A stretch of DNA of 44,439 nucleotides, taken from positions 1-44,439 of the forward strand of contig CAZMNW010000064.1 of assembly GCA_964567755.1 (NCBI GenBank). The letters are read 5' to 3'. Origin of the DNA: DASRJW01 sp964567755 (GTDB lineage Bacteria > Krumholzibacteriota > Krumholzibacteriia > G020349025). The number at the start of each line of letters is the position of its first letter. Position 1 is the first letter of the stretch. The position numbers were made by a program, and so were the translations under genes. Below, in pieces: positions 34,048 through 42,878 of the stretch. Under the pieces are notes generated by a model. The model was not told where the DNA came from. It was given only the letters and a program-made list of their open reading frames with translations, and made no database searches.

Positions 34048-35039
34048 AGCGGCTCGTCTGGCGGCTGCGCCACAATCTAGGTCTCAAGCTGTTATCGATC
34101 GCGCTCGCGCTCTTGCTGTGGTCTTTCGTCCACGGCGCCAAGGTCATCGAACGCGAGCACCGCATCCCGATTCGCTACGTCGGTCTCGCCGACAGCCTGC
34201 TGTTCATGGAAACGCCGCCGCAGGAGATGCGGGTGTTGGTCTCCGGGCCGGCGCAGGAGTTGATCCTGCGCCTCGATCTCCTCGGTGGTGCGAGCGCACG
34301 CATCGATCTGGTCGGCGCCACCGCCGCGCTCGACCGCATGGTGCCGAGCCTGTCCGATATCGAAGCGCCGGCCAACGAGCGTGTGGCGGTGGTGCGGGTG
34401 CTGGAGCCGTCGGTGATCGCCTTGCGCCTCGCCCGCCGCATCGAGCGCGATCTGCCGGTGCGTCTTGAGATCGATGGCGATCCCAAGCGCGTCGCCTGTC
34501 TCGCCGACACACCGGAGGTCGAGCCGCAGCAGGTGCGTTGCATCGGGCCCGAGCCGGTGTTGCAGATGTTGCAGGCGATCGTCACCCAGCCGCTGGTGCT
34601 CTCATCGCGCCTCGGTCCCGCTCGTGCCGAGATCGGTTTGGCGGCGGCAGCCCGTGTGCGCTGCATTCCCGATCGGGTGACTGTGAGTTACAGCACCGAA
34701 CGGCGTCGCCTGCGCACGCTGCCGGCGATTCCCGTCACCCTCGTGCCGCCGGCGCGCGCCGGCTGGCGGGTCGAGATCGGCGTCGAGCAGGCGCGTCTCC
34801 GCGTCGCCGGACCCGAGGCGCGCATCGCGGCGCTCAAGGAAGACGACATCGGCCTCTTTGTCGACGCGAGTCGCTTGGCGCCCGGTCATCACGCGAGCGT
34901 CGATATCTTGGCGCAGCTGCCGGCATGGATCGAGGTCGTCGATCTCGAGCCGCGCGCCGTGGATCTCACCGTGCTCGGAGCACCCGGGTTCGGGACGGCG
35001 GATTCGACGCTGCGCCGGCCGGGCACGGATCTTCCTTGA
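34044..35039 (+). CDS. YbbR/CdaR-like domain protein
   Basis: This 331-residue protein has an N-terminal membrane helix (LGLKLLSIALALLLWSFV) followed by YbbR-type beta domains (RIPIRYVGL ..., VRVLVSGPAQEL). Characterised CdaR proteins regulate the diadenylate cyclase CdaA and link c-di-AMP to wall synthesis. CdaA and GlmM, the usual neighbours, are not in this window. Here it sits after an M23 peptidase and amidase, and its GTG start overlaps the preceding secreted-protein gene by 4 bp. The second half (about 215-331) resembles a further YbbR repeat. Its role in c-di-AMP signalling here is an inference from the family. Confidence 0.8.
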   Translation: MKRLVWRLRHNLGLKLLSIALALLLWSFVHGAKVIEREHRIPIRYVGLADSLLFMETPPQEMRVLVSGPAQELILRLDLLGGASARIDLVGATAALDRMVPSLSDIEAPANERVAVVRVLEPSVIALRLARRIERDLPVRLEIDGDPKRVACLADTPEVEPQQVRCIGPEPVLQMLQAIVTQPLVLSSRLGPARAEIGLAAAARVRCIPDRVTVSYSTERRRLRTLPAIPVTLVPPARAGWRVEIGVEQARLRVAGPEARIAALKEDDIGLFVDASRLAPGHHASVDILAQLPAWIEVVDLEPRAVDLTVLGAPGFGTADSTLRRPGTDLP

Positions 35040-35136
35040 CGCTCCAGACGTCGACGCGTAGTGCCTTGCCAGGAAATCACGACCCTGGCTACGATGGCTG
35101 GCTGCGAAAGCGTGGCAGGGAACAAGGTGGTGACCG

Positions 35137-35511
35137 GTGTCGCGCTTTTGGCACTCGCCGTGGCTTCACTTCGGCCTCTGGGTCGGGCTCGTGTTCGGCA
35201 TGTCGTCCATCCCCGATCTCAAGCCACCGGGCCTTGGCGTGTCCGGAGTCGACAAGCTGTTCCACGCCGGCGAGTACGCGATGCTGGGCTGGCTGTGGGG
35301 CCGGGCGCTTGGGCGCGCGCGCGCGGGGCTCGTGCGTGGGGCGCTCCTCGGACTCGGCGTCGGAGTCGCGGACGAGCTGTTTCAAGGTAGTGTCCCCGGG
35401 CGCGAGGTCGACCTCTTCGACGTCGTGGCCGATGTCGTGGGTGCGGCGCTCGGGTGCTTGACGTCGTCGCGGTGGACTTTCAAGCGACGGCGACAACCGA
35501 TCCTGTCATGA
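35137..35511 (+). CDS. VanZ-like small membrane protein
   Basis: This 124-residue VanZ-like protein has hydrophobic segments at about 9-25, 45-60, 66-84 and 92-110. It keeps the family features: DKLFHAGEYAMLGWLWGRAL after the first helix, and ADELFQGSVPGREVDLFDVVADVVGAALG near the end. VanZ homologues are inner-membrane proteins with roles in antibiotic tolerance or envelope physiology; the biochemical role is unsettled. The GTG start has AAGGTGG upstream. It lies 97 bp after the YbbR gene and 45 bp before hisS. The gap before it holds the small inverted repeat GCCAGG-N10-CCTGGC (35068-35089). Confidence 0.85.
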   Translation: MSRFWHSPWLHFGLWVGLVFGMSSIPDLKPPGLGVSGVDKLFHAGEYAMLGWLWGRALGRARAGLVRGALLGLGVGVADELFQGSVPGREVDLFDVVADVVGAALGCLTSSRWTFKRRRQPILS

Positions 35512-35556
35512 GCCGGCGTGGGAGGCATCCACGGCCGGCATCGGAGAACAAGCCGG

Positions 35557-36828
35557 ATGCGATTCCAAAGACAACGCGGCACGCAGGACATCCTCCCCGA
35601 GCAAGCGCGGCATTGGCAGGCGTTGGACGCCAATCTGCGCCGCACGCTCGCCCTTTTCGATTACGGCGAGATTCGCACGCCGTTGTTCGAGGACACCCAG
35701 CTCTTCGTGCGCGGCGTGGGGTCCGACACCGACATCGTGCAGAAGGAGATGTACACCTTCGTCGACCGCAAGGGTCGCAGCCTGAGCTTGCGCCCCGAGG
35801 GCACGGCGGCCGTGGTGCGTGCCTATCTCGACAATCAGATGGGGCACGAGGGCGGGGTGCGCCGGCTGTTCTATATCGGCCCCATGTACCGTTACGATCG
35901 GCCGCAGGCCGGACGCTTCCGCGAGTTCTTCCAGCTCGGCGCCGAAGCGATCGGCAGCGCCGAGCCGGAACAGGACGTCGAGATCATCGACCTCATGATG
36001 ACGGCGCTCGCACGCTTGCCATTGCCGGGGCTCGAGGTCGAAGTGAACAGCGTCGGTCACCCGGCGTGCCGTGCCGCGTACGAGACGCGCTTGCGCCAGG
36101 TGCTCGCTCGGGAAGGCGCGGCACTGTGTCGCACCTGCCAGGAGCGCATCGACACCAACCCGATGCGCGTGTTCGACTGCAAGAACGAGGCATGCCGGCC
36201 GGTGGTGCAGCGTTTGCCGCGCATACGCGCGCATCTCTGTGATGCGTGCAACGCCCATCATGACGTGGTGTTGACGGGGTTGCAGCAACTCGGGATTCCG
36301 CATCGGGAAAACACCGCGATCGTGCGCGGCTTGGACTACTACACGCGAACGGCATTCGAAGTGCATTATCCGCCGCTCGGGGCGCAGAGCGCGCTCGGCG
36401 GCGGCGGGCGCTACGATGGTCTGGTCGAGGCATGCGGCGGGCCCAAGACGCCGGGGGTGGGCTTTTCGGCCGGGCTCGAACGCATCCTGTTCGCGCTCGA
36501 AAAAACACAGGCGCCGAGCGCTGCGGTCGCCGACGCTCGCATTGTCGTCCTGCCACTGGATCGACCGGGGCGGTTGCAGGCGTTGCAGCTCGCGCACGCG
36601 CTCCGCGACGTGGCCCCCACGGGAGTCGATCTCTCCGGGCGGTCGCTCAAATCGCAGCTGCGCGGAGCCGGCCGTTCAGGGGCGCGCGTGGCGGTGATCC
36701 TGGGGGCGGAAGATCGCGCACCGGGCGAGGTCGTGGTGCGCGATCTCGCGGCTTCTGTCCAGACGGTCGAGGAGCGCCAACACGTGGTGGCGGCAGTGCG
36801 CGCACTTCTCCAAGGTCAAGGGGGATAG
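35557..36828 (+). CDS. hisS: Histidyl-tRNA synthetase
   Basis: This 423-residue class II synthetase charges tRNA-His. Motif 2 is MYRYDRPQAGRFREFFQLG. The histidine-A signature is RGLDYYTRTAFEV, GGGGRYDGL follows, and motif 3 is GVGFSAGLERI. The anticodon-binding domain fills the C-terminus (about 330-423). The family's cysteine-rich insertion is present (CRTCQERI ... FDCKNEAC ... LCDACN) and probably binds zinc. ATG 35557 is chosen because it starts right before the conserved RGTQDILP region, with GGAG upstream; an earlier in-frame start would add 13 residues. aspS follows 3 nt after the stop, an arrangement common in bacteria. Confidence 0.97.
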   Translation: MRFQRQRGTQDILPEQARHWQALDANLRRTLALFDYGEIRTPLFEDTQLFVRGVGSDTDIVQKEMYTFVDRKGRSLSLRPEGTAAVVRAYLDNQMGHEGGVRRLFYIGPMYRYDRPQAGRFREFFQLGAEAIGSAEPEQDVEIIDLMMTALARLPLPGLEVEVNSVGHPACRAAYETRLRQVLAREGAALCRTCQERIDTNPMRVFDCKNEACRPVVQRLPRIRAHLCDACNAHHDVVLTGLQQLGIPHRENTAIVRGLDYYTRTAFEVHYPPLGAQSALGGGGRYDGLVEACGGPKTPGVGFSAGLERILFALEKTQAPSAAVADARIVVLPLDRPGRLQALQLAHALRDVAPTGVDLSGRSLKSQLRGAGRSGARVAVILGAEDRAPGEVVVRDLAASVQTVEERQHVVAAVRALLQGQGG

Positions 36829-36831
36829 CGG

Positions 36832-38622
36832 ATGAGTTGGAAGCGGACGCACACCTGCGGCGACCTGCGGCCCGCGCAGGCCGGAGAGCAGGTCGTGCTC
36901 ACCGGCTGGGTCAACCGCCAGCGCGATCACGGCGGGCTGGCCTTCGTCGATCTCCGCGACCGCTACGGCATCACCCAGATCGTGGTGCAAGGGGGTGTGC
37001 CGGCGCTGCAACAAGTGCTGGCGCAGTTGCGCAGCGAGTTCGTCGTCGGCGTGCGCGGCAGCGTGCGTCTGCGACCGGTGGAGATGGTCAACCGCGGCCT
37101 GGCCACCGGCGCCGTCGAGGTGCTGGCGGATGAAATCGAGATCCTGGCGCGATCGCGCACGCCGCCGTTTCCCATCGACAGCGACAGCGAGCCCAGCGAG
37201 GAGCTCAAGTTCCGTTATCGCTATCTCGAGCTGCGCCGGCCGGGTTTGCAACGCCGGCTGCTGCTGCGACATCGTGCGGTGTTGGCAGCGCGCCAAACAT
37301 TGGATGCGCTCGGTTTCGTCGAGATCGAAACGCCGCTGCTCATCAAGACCACACCCGAAGGCGCGCGCGACTACGTGGTGCCGAGCCGATTGCACCCGGG
37401 AAAGTTCTACGCGTTGCCACAGAGCCCGCAGATCTACAAGCAAGTGCTGATGGTCGCCGGGTTCGACCGTTACTTCCAGATCGCGCGCTGTCTGCGCGAC
37501 GAGGACCTGCGCGCCGATCGGCAGCCCGAGTTCACCCAGATCGATCTCGAGATGAGCTTCCCGACCCCGGACGAGATCTTTGCCACCAGCGAGGCCACGA
37601 TCGCGGCGATGTGCGAGGCCGTGGGTCTCGTGCCGCCGGGCCGGCCCTTTCCGCGCCTCACGTACGACGAAGTCATGCAGCGCTATGGCACCGACAAGCC
37701 CGACCTCCGCTTCGGCCTGGAGCTCAAGGATGCGAGCGCGATTTTCGCCAAGAGCCAGTTCCAGGCCTTCCGAAACGCCCTCGACCAGGGCGGACGCGTG
37801 ATGGCGCTGCACACCAAGGGCGGCGCGCGACTGTCGCGCAAGCACATCGACACGCTGGCGGCGACGGCGGAGCAAGTCGGCGCCGCCGGCCTCGCCTGGT
37901 GTCGTCTCGAGGCCGATGGAGTTTGGGGTGGTGGCATGGCGCGGTTCCTTGCCGCGGCGGAAGCAGAGCAACTCGCGGCCCAGACCGGCGCCGTGACCGG
38001 GGATGTGGTGCTGTGCGTGGCCGCGGCAGCCCGCCTGGCCTGCCGTGCCCTCGGCGCCGTGCGTCTGCAACTCGCCGAGCTGCTGGGAACAGAGCGCGCG
38101 CCGGGTCTGCATTGCCTGTGGGTGCATCGCTTTCCGCTCTTCGAGCCCGCCAGTACCCCGACCGGTTGGGGGCCGTCGCATCACATGTTCACCATGCCGG
38201 AGCCGGAGTCGCTGGCCTTGCTCGAGTCCGATCCGGGCGCCGTGGTCGGGCAGCTCTACGATCTTGTCTGCAACGGAGTGGAGCTCGGTTCGGGGAGCAT
38301 CCGCATCCACGAGCCGGAGCTGCAGCGTAGAGTCATGCGCTGCATTGGTCTGGGGGAGGACGAGCTCGAGCGCAAGTTTGGTTTCTTGATGCAGGCCTTC
38401 GAGTATGGTGCACCGCCGCACGGCGGCATCGCACTGGGGCTCGATCGCCTGGTCATGCTGTTGACGGGCAGCACGAACTTGCGCGATGTCATCGCCTTCC
38501 CGAAGACGCAGCGGGCGACGTCGCCGATGGACGGCAGTCCGTCGGAGATCTCGCCGGACCAGCTGCACGAGCTGCATCTGCAAGTGCGTGACGACGCCAG
38601 CGGTCCAAAGGGGGAAGCTTAA
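36832..38622 (+). CDS. aspS: Aspartyl-tRNA synthetase
   Basis: This 596-residue bacterial-type synthetase charges tRNA-Asp and, in lineages without asparaginyl-tRNA synthetase, may also charge tRNA-Asn. It has an N-terminal OB-fold anticodon domain (1-110; LTGWVNRQRDHGGLAFVDLRDR) and a class II catalytic core with motif 2 around RCLRDEDLRADRQPEFTQID. A GAD insertion domain follows (about 290-400). Motif 3 is GIALGLDRLVMLL. ATG 36832 lies 3 nt after hisS, behind GGGGGAT. phoH starts 3 nt after its stop. Discriminating and non-discriminating types cannot be separated with confidence from the sequence. Confidence 0.97.
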   Translation: MSWKRTHTCGDLRPAQAGEQVVLTGWVNRQRDHGGLAFVDLRDRYGITQIVVQGGVPALQQVLAQLRSEFVVGVRGSVRLRPVEMVNRGLATGAVEVLADEIEILARSRTPPFPIDSDSEPSEELKFRYRYLELRRPGLQRRLLLRHRAVLAARQTLDALGFVEIETPLLIKTTPEGARDYVVPSRLHPGKFYALPQSPQIYKQVLMVAGFDRYFQIARCLRDEDLRADRQPEFTQIDLEMSFPTPDEIFATSEATIAAMCEAVGLVPPGRPFPRLTYDEVMQRYGTDKPDLRFGLELKDASAIFAKSQFQAFRNALDQGGRVMALHTKGGARLSRKHIDTLAATAEQVGAAGLAWCRLEADGVWGGGMARFLAAAEAEQLAAQTGAVTGDVVLCVAAAARLACRALGAVRLQLAELLGTERAPGLHCLWVHRFPLFEPASTPTGWGPSHHMFTMPEPESLALLESDPGAVVGQLYDLVCNGVELGSGSIRIHEPELQRRVMRCIGLGEDELERKFGFLMQAFEYGAPPHGGIALGLDRLVMLLTGSTNLRDVIAFPKTQRATSPMDGSPSEISPDQLHELHLQVRDDASGPKGEA

Positions 38623-38625
38623 GTC

Positions 38626-39639
38626 TTGAGCCGCGAACCCGCCGCCGAAAGCAAAGAGATGCTGTCCATCGCTGGCATCGAGCCCATCGATCTCCTGGGT
38701 CGCAACGATCAGAATCTTCGCGTCATCGAGAACGCACTGGCTGGCAAGGTCGTCGTGCGCGGCGAACAGGTGATTTTGAGCGGGGAGAAGACCCAAGTCC
38801 AAGAGCTGAAGCGTGTCTTCGTCGGCTTGATCGAACTGGTGCGCCAGAAGCGCGCGATCTCCGAGGAAGACGTGCGTTACGTCATCGAAACGCGCGCGCA
38901 GGCGCAATCGGCCGCCGAGATCGCCGGCGAAGTGGTGCTCGTCAACAGTCATCGCGAGACGGTGGCGCCCAAGACTTTCGGCCAGCGCGACTATCTGCGC
39001 GCCATCGGCGCTGCGGACATCGTGTTCGCCATCGGGCCCGCTGGCACCGGCAAGACCTACCTCGCCATTGCCGCCGCTGTGGCCGCGCTGCGGCGGCGCG
39101 AGGTCGATCGCATCGTGCTGGCGCGGCCAGCGGTCGAAGCGGGAGAGAATCTGGGCTTCTTGCCCGGCGACCTGGCGCAAAAAGTCGATCCCTACCTGCG
39201 GCCGCTGTACGATGCTTTGCAGGAGTTCATGGGGGATGACGCGTTGCGCCGCGCACTCGAGAGCCACCTGGTCGAGGTGGCGCCGCTGGCCTACATGCGT
39301 GGTCGCACCTTGCGTCATGCCTTCTGTATCCTCGACGAAGCGCAGAATGCCACGTTGCCACAGGTGAAGATGTTCCTCACCCGGCTCGGGCCGCGCAGCC
39401 GGGCGGTCATAAGCGGCGACATCACGCAAATCGATCTCGAGCCTCCCGCTCGCTCCGGTCTCGTCGGCGTGCAAGGCATCCTCCAGGGCATCGCGGGCAT
39501 TCAGTTCGTCTATCTGACCGATGTCGACGTGGTGCGGCACCCGCTCGTACGCCGCATCATCCTCGCGTTTGAAAGCAGCTCGCGCGCGAGCCGGGAGCAT
39601 GCCCCCGGGTCGTCTCCGGAGGCGTCGCCGTGCGATTGA
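38626..39639 (+). CDS. phoH: PhoH-family ATPase (PhoH/YbeZ)
   Basis: This 337-residue protein has an N-terminal RNA-binding-like region (ENALAGKVVVRGEQVILSG) and a PhoH ATPase core. Walker A is GPAGTGKT (137-144) and Walker B is FCILDEAQN. It also has the GDITQIDLE sensor region. In many bacteria it pairs with YbeY in RNA metabolism, and ybeY overlaps its end here by 10 bp. The start is TTG 38626, with GGGGGA 12 nt upstream; ATG 38659 would also keep the full core. It is part of the housekeeping run from hisS to recO. Confidence 0.95.
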   Translation: MSREPAAESKEMLSIAGIEPIDLLGRNDQNLRVIENALAGKVVVRGEQVILSGEKTQVQELKRVFVGLIELVRQKRAISEEDVRYVIETRAQAQSAAEIAGEVVLVNSHRETVAPKTFGQRDYLRAIGAADIVFAIGPAGTGKTYLAIAAAVAALRRREVDRIVLARPAVEAGENLGFLPGDLAQKVDPYLRPLYDALQEFMGDDALRRALESHLVEVAPLAYMRGRTLRHAFCILDEAQNATLPQVKMFLTRLGPRSRAVISGDITQIDLEPPARSGLVGVQGILQGIAGIQFVYLTDVDVVRHPLVRRIILAFESSSRASREHAPGSSPEASPCD

Positions 39640-40169
39640 ACGTGGTGCGCGCGCCGGGCGTGCGGACGCCGCCCGGCTCCCAGGCGCTGCTCGTGGACCT
39701 GGCACGACGGCTCGATCCGGCTGACCTCTGCGTGCAGCTGGTGTTGGCGGACGATGATTGCTTGCGGCGGCTGAACCGGCAGTATCGGGGTCGCAATCGC
39801 GCCACGGACGTGCTGTCCTTCCTCTACCGAGCCACGTCACGGCGGCTTCGCCCCCATGGCCGCGGCACAGGCCCGCGGCAGCCGCGGGGGCGGTCGCGTG
39901 CGGCCGGACCGGATGCGGAGTTATACGTCTCTCTGGCGCGGGCGGCGGCGCAAGCGCGGGCGCGGCGGCATTCGCTGCGTTGCGAGCTGATGCTGCTGGC
40001 GCTGCATGGGATGCTGCACCTCCAGGGCCACGATCACGAACGAGCGCGCGACGCACGCCGCATGCGCGCGGCGGAAACTCCGCACCTGCGGTGGCTGGCA
40101 CGGCGCACGGGGTGGAACCCGCTCCCGCCGCTCGTGCCCGCGCCCGGACTGGCGGAGGAGGAAGCGTGA
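39630..40169 (+). CDS. ybeY: Endoribonuclease YbeY (16S rRNA maturation)
   Basis: This 179-residue zinc-dependent endoribonuclease matures 16S rRNA and takes part in ribosome quality control. The signature HGMLHLQGHDH supplies the three zinc histidines; ATDVLSF and RRHSLRCELMLLALHG frame it. It is longer than typical members because an arginine/proline-rich segment lies between ATDVLSF and ELYVSLARA (about 68-92), replacing the usual short loop, and because of a Pro-rich C-terminus. GTG 39630 has GGAGG 7 nt upstream and overlaps phoH by 10 bp. Its stop overlaps the CorC-like gene by 4 bp. Confidence 0.9.
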   Translation: MRLNVVRAPGVRTPPGSQALLVDLARRLDPADLCVQLVLADDDCLRRLNRQYRGRNRATDVLSFLYRATSRRLRPHGRGTGPRQPRGRSRAAGPDAELYVSLARAAAQARARRHSLRCELMLLALHGMLHLQGHDHERARDARRMRAAETPHLRWLARRTGWNPLPPLVPAPGLAEEEA

Positions 40170-41422
40170 CGCTCTGGTTCGGCGTGGTTCTCTTCGTTCT
40201 CGGGGTCGCGCTCTCCACTTTCTATGGTGCGGCGCTGGCGGCGCTCGCCGCCTTCGGGCGCCGGCTCGAAAACCGCCAACGTCCGGCGGTCACGCAAGAG
40301 CTCACCACGTTCATCTTGCGTGACGCGACCAGCGCCATCGCCGCGTGGATGCTGGGCGCATTCGCCTGTGGTCTGGTTTCGGTGCTCGCTCTCGATGCCG
40401 TGGCGGCGGCTGTGGTCGGAGCGCCACCCCCACTGCTCGCGCGCGTGCTCGTGCTGGCGACGGATACCATCGCCATCGTCGCCGGGTTGTTGCTGTGGAA
40501 GACGGTTGCCGAAGCCATGCCGGGCCATTATTGTCGCGTCGCCGCCACCTTGGTGCTGCCGGTCTATCTCGCCATTTATCCGCTGCGCCGTCCGCTGGGC
40601 GCCGCACTGTCGCGGCTGTACCCGCCGGCGGCGCGCCACGCGGCGATGCTCCTCGCCGACGATCTGCACGACCGCAGGACGGACGGCGACGGAGCGCGCG
40701 TGCTCGATGCGGGCGAGCGTGAGATGATCCAGCGCGTGTTCCTGCTCGGCGAGACCGTGGTGCGCGAGATCATGGTGCCGCGAATCGACATGGTCAGCAT
40801 CGAAGAGTCCACGCCGATGCTGCAGGTGCTGGAATTGCTGAAGGAAAAACGCCACTCGCGCTTGCCGGTGTATCGCGACCACATCGACAACATCGTCGGC
40901 TTCTTGCATCTCAAGGACCTGCTGGCCAGCTTGGATGGCGCCCAGGAGACCCGGGAGCTCCTGCGGCCGGTCCATTTCGTGCCGGAAACCAAACGTGTCG
41001 GCGAGCTGCTGGCGGAAATGCGCGAGCGCAGGCTGCATCTCGTGATCGTCGTCGACGAATATGGCGGCACCGCGGGGCTGGTGACGCTCGAAGACGTGAT
41101 CGAAGAGGTCGTCGGCGAGATCCAGGACGAATCCGACAAGGAGCAACCGCTGTTGACGCCGCTCGCGGACGGCTCGTTCCGCGTCGACGCCAAGGTGGAT
41201 CTCGACGAGCTCGCCGAGCGCTTGCAGGTGGCCCTGCCGGCGGACGAGTACGATACTCTCGGTGGCTACCTGTACGGGCTCGCGGGCAAGATTCCCGTTA
41301 TCGGCGATCGCTTCACCGACTCCGGTCTCGAGTTCGTCATTCGCGGCGTGCGTGGCCGGCGCATCACCCAAGTGCTGGTGAAACCGTCGACGCTGTTGAC
41401 AACAGACGAGGAGAGAGAGTGA
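40166..41422 (+). CDS. HlyC/CorC-family (CNNM) transporter-like protein with CBS pair
   Basis: This 418-residue protein has an N-terminal CNNM/DUF21-type membrane domain (four hydrophobic segments, about 3-155), two CBS domains (about 190-315; VREIMVPRIDMVSIEES, VVDEYGGTAGLVTLEDVIEEVVGEI) and a C-terminal CorC_HlyC domain (about 335-410). The family is linked to magnesium or cobalt homeostasis at the inner membrane; CBS domains sense nucleotides. The GTG start overlaps ybeY by 4 bp, with GGAGGAGG upstream. The ybeY-corC pairing is widely conserved. Its stop overlaps the DUF502 gene by 4 bp. Confidence 0.93.
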   Translation: MTLWFGVVLFVLGVALSTFYGAALAALAAFGRRLENRQRPAVTQELTTFILRDATSAIAAWMLGAFACGLVSVLALDAVAAAVVGAPPPLLARVLVLATDTIAIVAGLLLWKTVAEAMPGHYCRVAATLVLPVYLAIYPLRRPLGAALSRLYPPAARHAAMLLADDLHDRRTDGDGARVLDAGEREMIQRVFLLGETVVREIMVPRIDMVSIEESTPMLQVLELLKEKRHSRLPVYRDHIDNIVGFLHLKDLLASLDGAQETRELLRPVHFVPETKRVGELLAEMRERRLHLVIVVDEYGGTAGLVTLEDVIEEVVGEIQDESDKEQPLLTPLADGSFRVDAKVDLDELAERLQVALPADEYDTLGGYLYGLAGKIPVIGDRFTDSGLEFVIRGVRGRRITQVLVKPSTLLTTDEERE

Positions 41423-42060
41423 CCCAGGGCTCGCGCGGCCTCGGCTTGCGCCGCATTCTCGCCGCCGGGCTGCTCGCCACCGGGCCGCTCGTGGTCACCG
41501 CGTACGTGCTGTGGATTGTCTTCTCGTATGTGGACGGAATCTTGCAGCCGCTGTTCATGCGTGTCCTGCACTTTCACATTCCGGGACTTGGCTTTCTGGC
41601 GCTCTTGGTGCTGGTGCTGCTCACCGGGCTCTTCGCCAGCCATTTTCTTGGGGCACGAATCGTGCGCGGGCTGGCGACGTGGCTCGAACGGTTGCCGCTG
41701 TGGCGCCCGGTGTATCGTGCGGTGCGCGATATCAGCGAGGTGCTGCTGAGCGAGCGTTCGCAGAGTTTTCGCCAGGTGGCCGCGCTCGAATTCCCGCGAC
41801 CCGGCATTTGGGCGCTGGTGTTCGTGACCTCGGAAGGCCCCTCGCCGATGGACGGCACGCGTGGAGCGGCAAATCTGGTCAACGTGTTCCTGCCGACGAC
41901 GCCGAATCCCACCACCGGCTTCTTTCTCATGGTGCCCCGGGAGCAGCTGGTTCTCCTCGACATCGGAATCGAGCAGGCGGTGAAGTTGATCCTCTCGGGC
42001 GGCGCGGCTTCCCGCGAGCGCCCAGGGGATCTCGTGGCCGCGGCTGGAAAGATGCAATGA
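41419..42060 (+). CDS. DUF502 membrane protein
   Basis: This 213-residue protein of the DUF502 family has two membrane segments (about 11-40 and 53-77), separated by a short loop (DGILQPLFMRVLHFHIPGLG). A soluble domain follows with the family segments RPVYRAVRDISEVLL, GIWALVFVTSEG, VNVFLPTTPNPTTGFF and REQLVLLDIGIEQAVKLILSGG. The function is unknown; members are inner-membrane proteins. The GTG start overlaps corC by 4 bp, with GAGGAG upstream, and its stop overlaps recO by 4 bp, so it is tightly coupled to both. Confidence 0.92.
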   Translation: MTQGSRGLGLRRILAAGLLATGPLVVTAYVLWIVFSYVDGILQPLFMRVLHFHIPGLGFLALLVLVLLTGLFASHFLGARIVRGLATWLERLPLWRPVYRAVRDISEVLLSERSQSFRQVAALEFPRPGIWALVFVTSEGPSPMDGTRGAANLVNVFLPTTPNPTTGFFLMVPREQLVLLDIGIEQAVKLILSGGAASRERPGDLVAAAGKMQ

Positions 42061-42848
42061 TCGCCCAAGACCGGGGTTTGGTGCTCCGGGTGATCCCGCT
42101 CGGCGAAACCAGCGTCATCTTCAGCCTCTTGAGCCGCGAGCACGGCAAGCTGCGCCTGGTGGCGCGAGGCGTGCGCGCCCCGCGCAGCCGCGCAGGGGCG
42201 AGCCTCGAATCCGGCAACGAAGTCGAAGTGGTATTCGACCTGCGTTCGGGGCGCGACCTGGGGAATATGCGCGAATCCGTTCTGGTGCGCTCGTGGGTCG
42301 GAGGCCTCTCGCGGCTCGAGCCGATGGCCGTTGCCTGGGCGGCGATCGAGATCCTGGAAAGAGTCATCCCGGAGGGCGCGCCTGAGGACGGACTCCTGGA
42401 CACGAGCTCTGGCTACTTCGCGGCCCTCCATTCGACATCGGACCGCGCGGGCGCTCTGCTTCTCTTCTATGCCTTCGAGCTCAAGCTGCTGGAGCGCCTC
42501 GGCCATTTCCCGGCTCTCGACTCCTGCCGGGTCTGCGGTATGGAGCCAGCGGGCGTTGGCGTGATCGATCCGCAGGATGGTTCCCTCGCCTGCGCGGCTT
42601 GCGGTGGCTCGAGACGGGGATTGCATGTCCAGAACGAGGTTCTCCGTCTCCTCTTGTCCATGCAGGCGGCGCCATGGGAGGTTGCGATGCTCGAGACGAG
42701 CCCGGAGGCACGCCGGCAGGTCGGGAGAGTCCTGCATCAACTCCTTTCCTATCATCTGGAAATGTATCGTGGCCCGCTGGCGCTCGATCTGCTCAGAAAA
42801 GTGGACAGCGAGAAGGACAACTCCAGCATGGGTTTGGAAGTCGATTAA
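42057..42848 (+). CDS. recO: DNA repair protein RecO
   Basis: This 263-residue protein has the RecO OB-fold N-terminus (DRGLVLRVIPLGETSVIFSLLSREHGKLRLVARGVR), a helical middle (LLFYAFELKLLERLGHFPALDSC) and a zinc finger (CRVCG ... CAACG). RecO anneals DNA and, with RecR, loads RecA on SSB-coated single strands in gap repair. ATG 42057 overlaps the DUF502 stop by 4 bp. It is the last gene of the long co-directional run. A new promoter starts about 30 nt after its stop. Confidence 0.95.
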   Translation: MIAQDRGLVLRVIPLGETSVIFSLLSREHGKLRLVARGVRAPRSRAGASLESGNEVEVVFDLRSGRDLGNMRESVLVRSWVGGLSRLEPMAVAWAAIEILERVIPEGAPEDGLLDTSSGYFAALHSTSDRAGALLLFYAFELKLLERLGHFPALDSCRVCGMEPAGVGVIDPQDGSLACAACGGSRRGLHVQNEVLRLLLSMQAAPWEVAMLETSPEARRQVGRVLHQLLSYHLEMYRGPLALDLLRKVDSEKDNSSMGLEVD

Positions 42849-42878
42849 AGGCTTGAGGATAAGAGGCGCCAACCAGTC

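Noticed and set aside
36676..40218. 1180-codon minus-strand frame across aspS, phoH and ybeY
   Set aside because: It is a long antisense shadow caused by high GC content. The plus strand carries intact, well-known housekeeping proteins.
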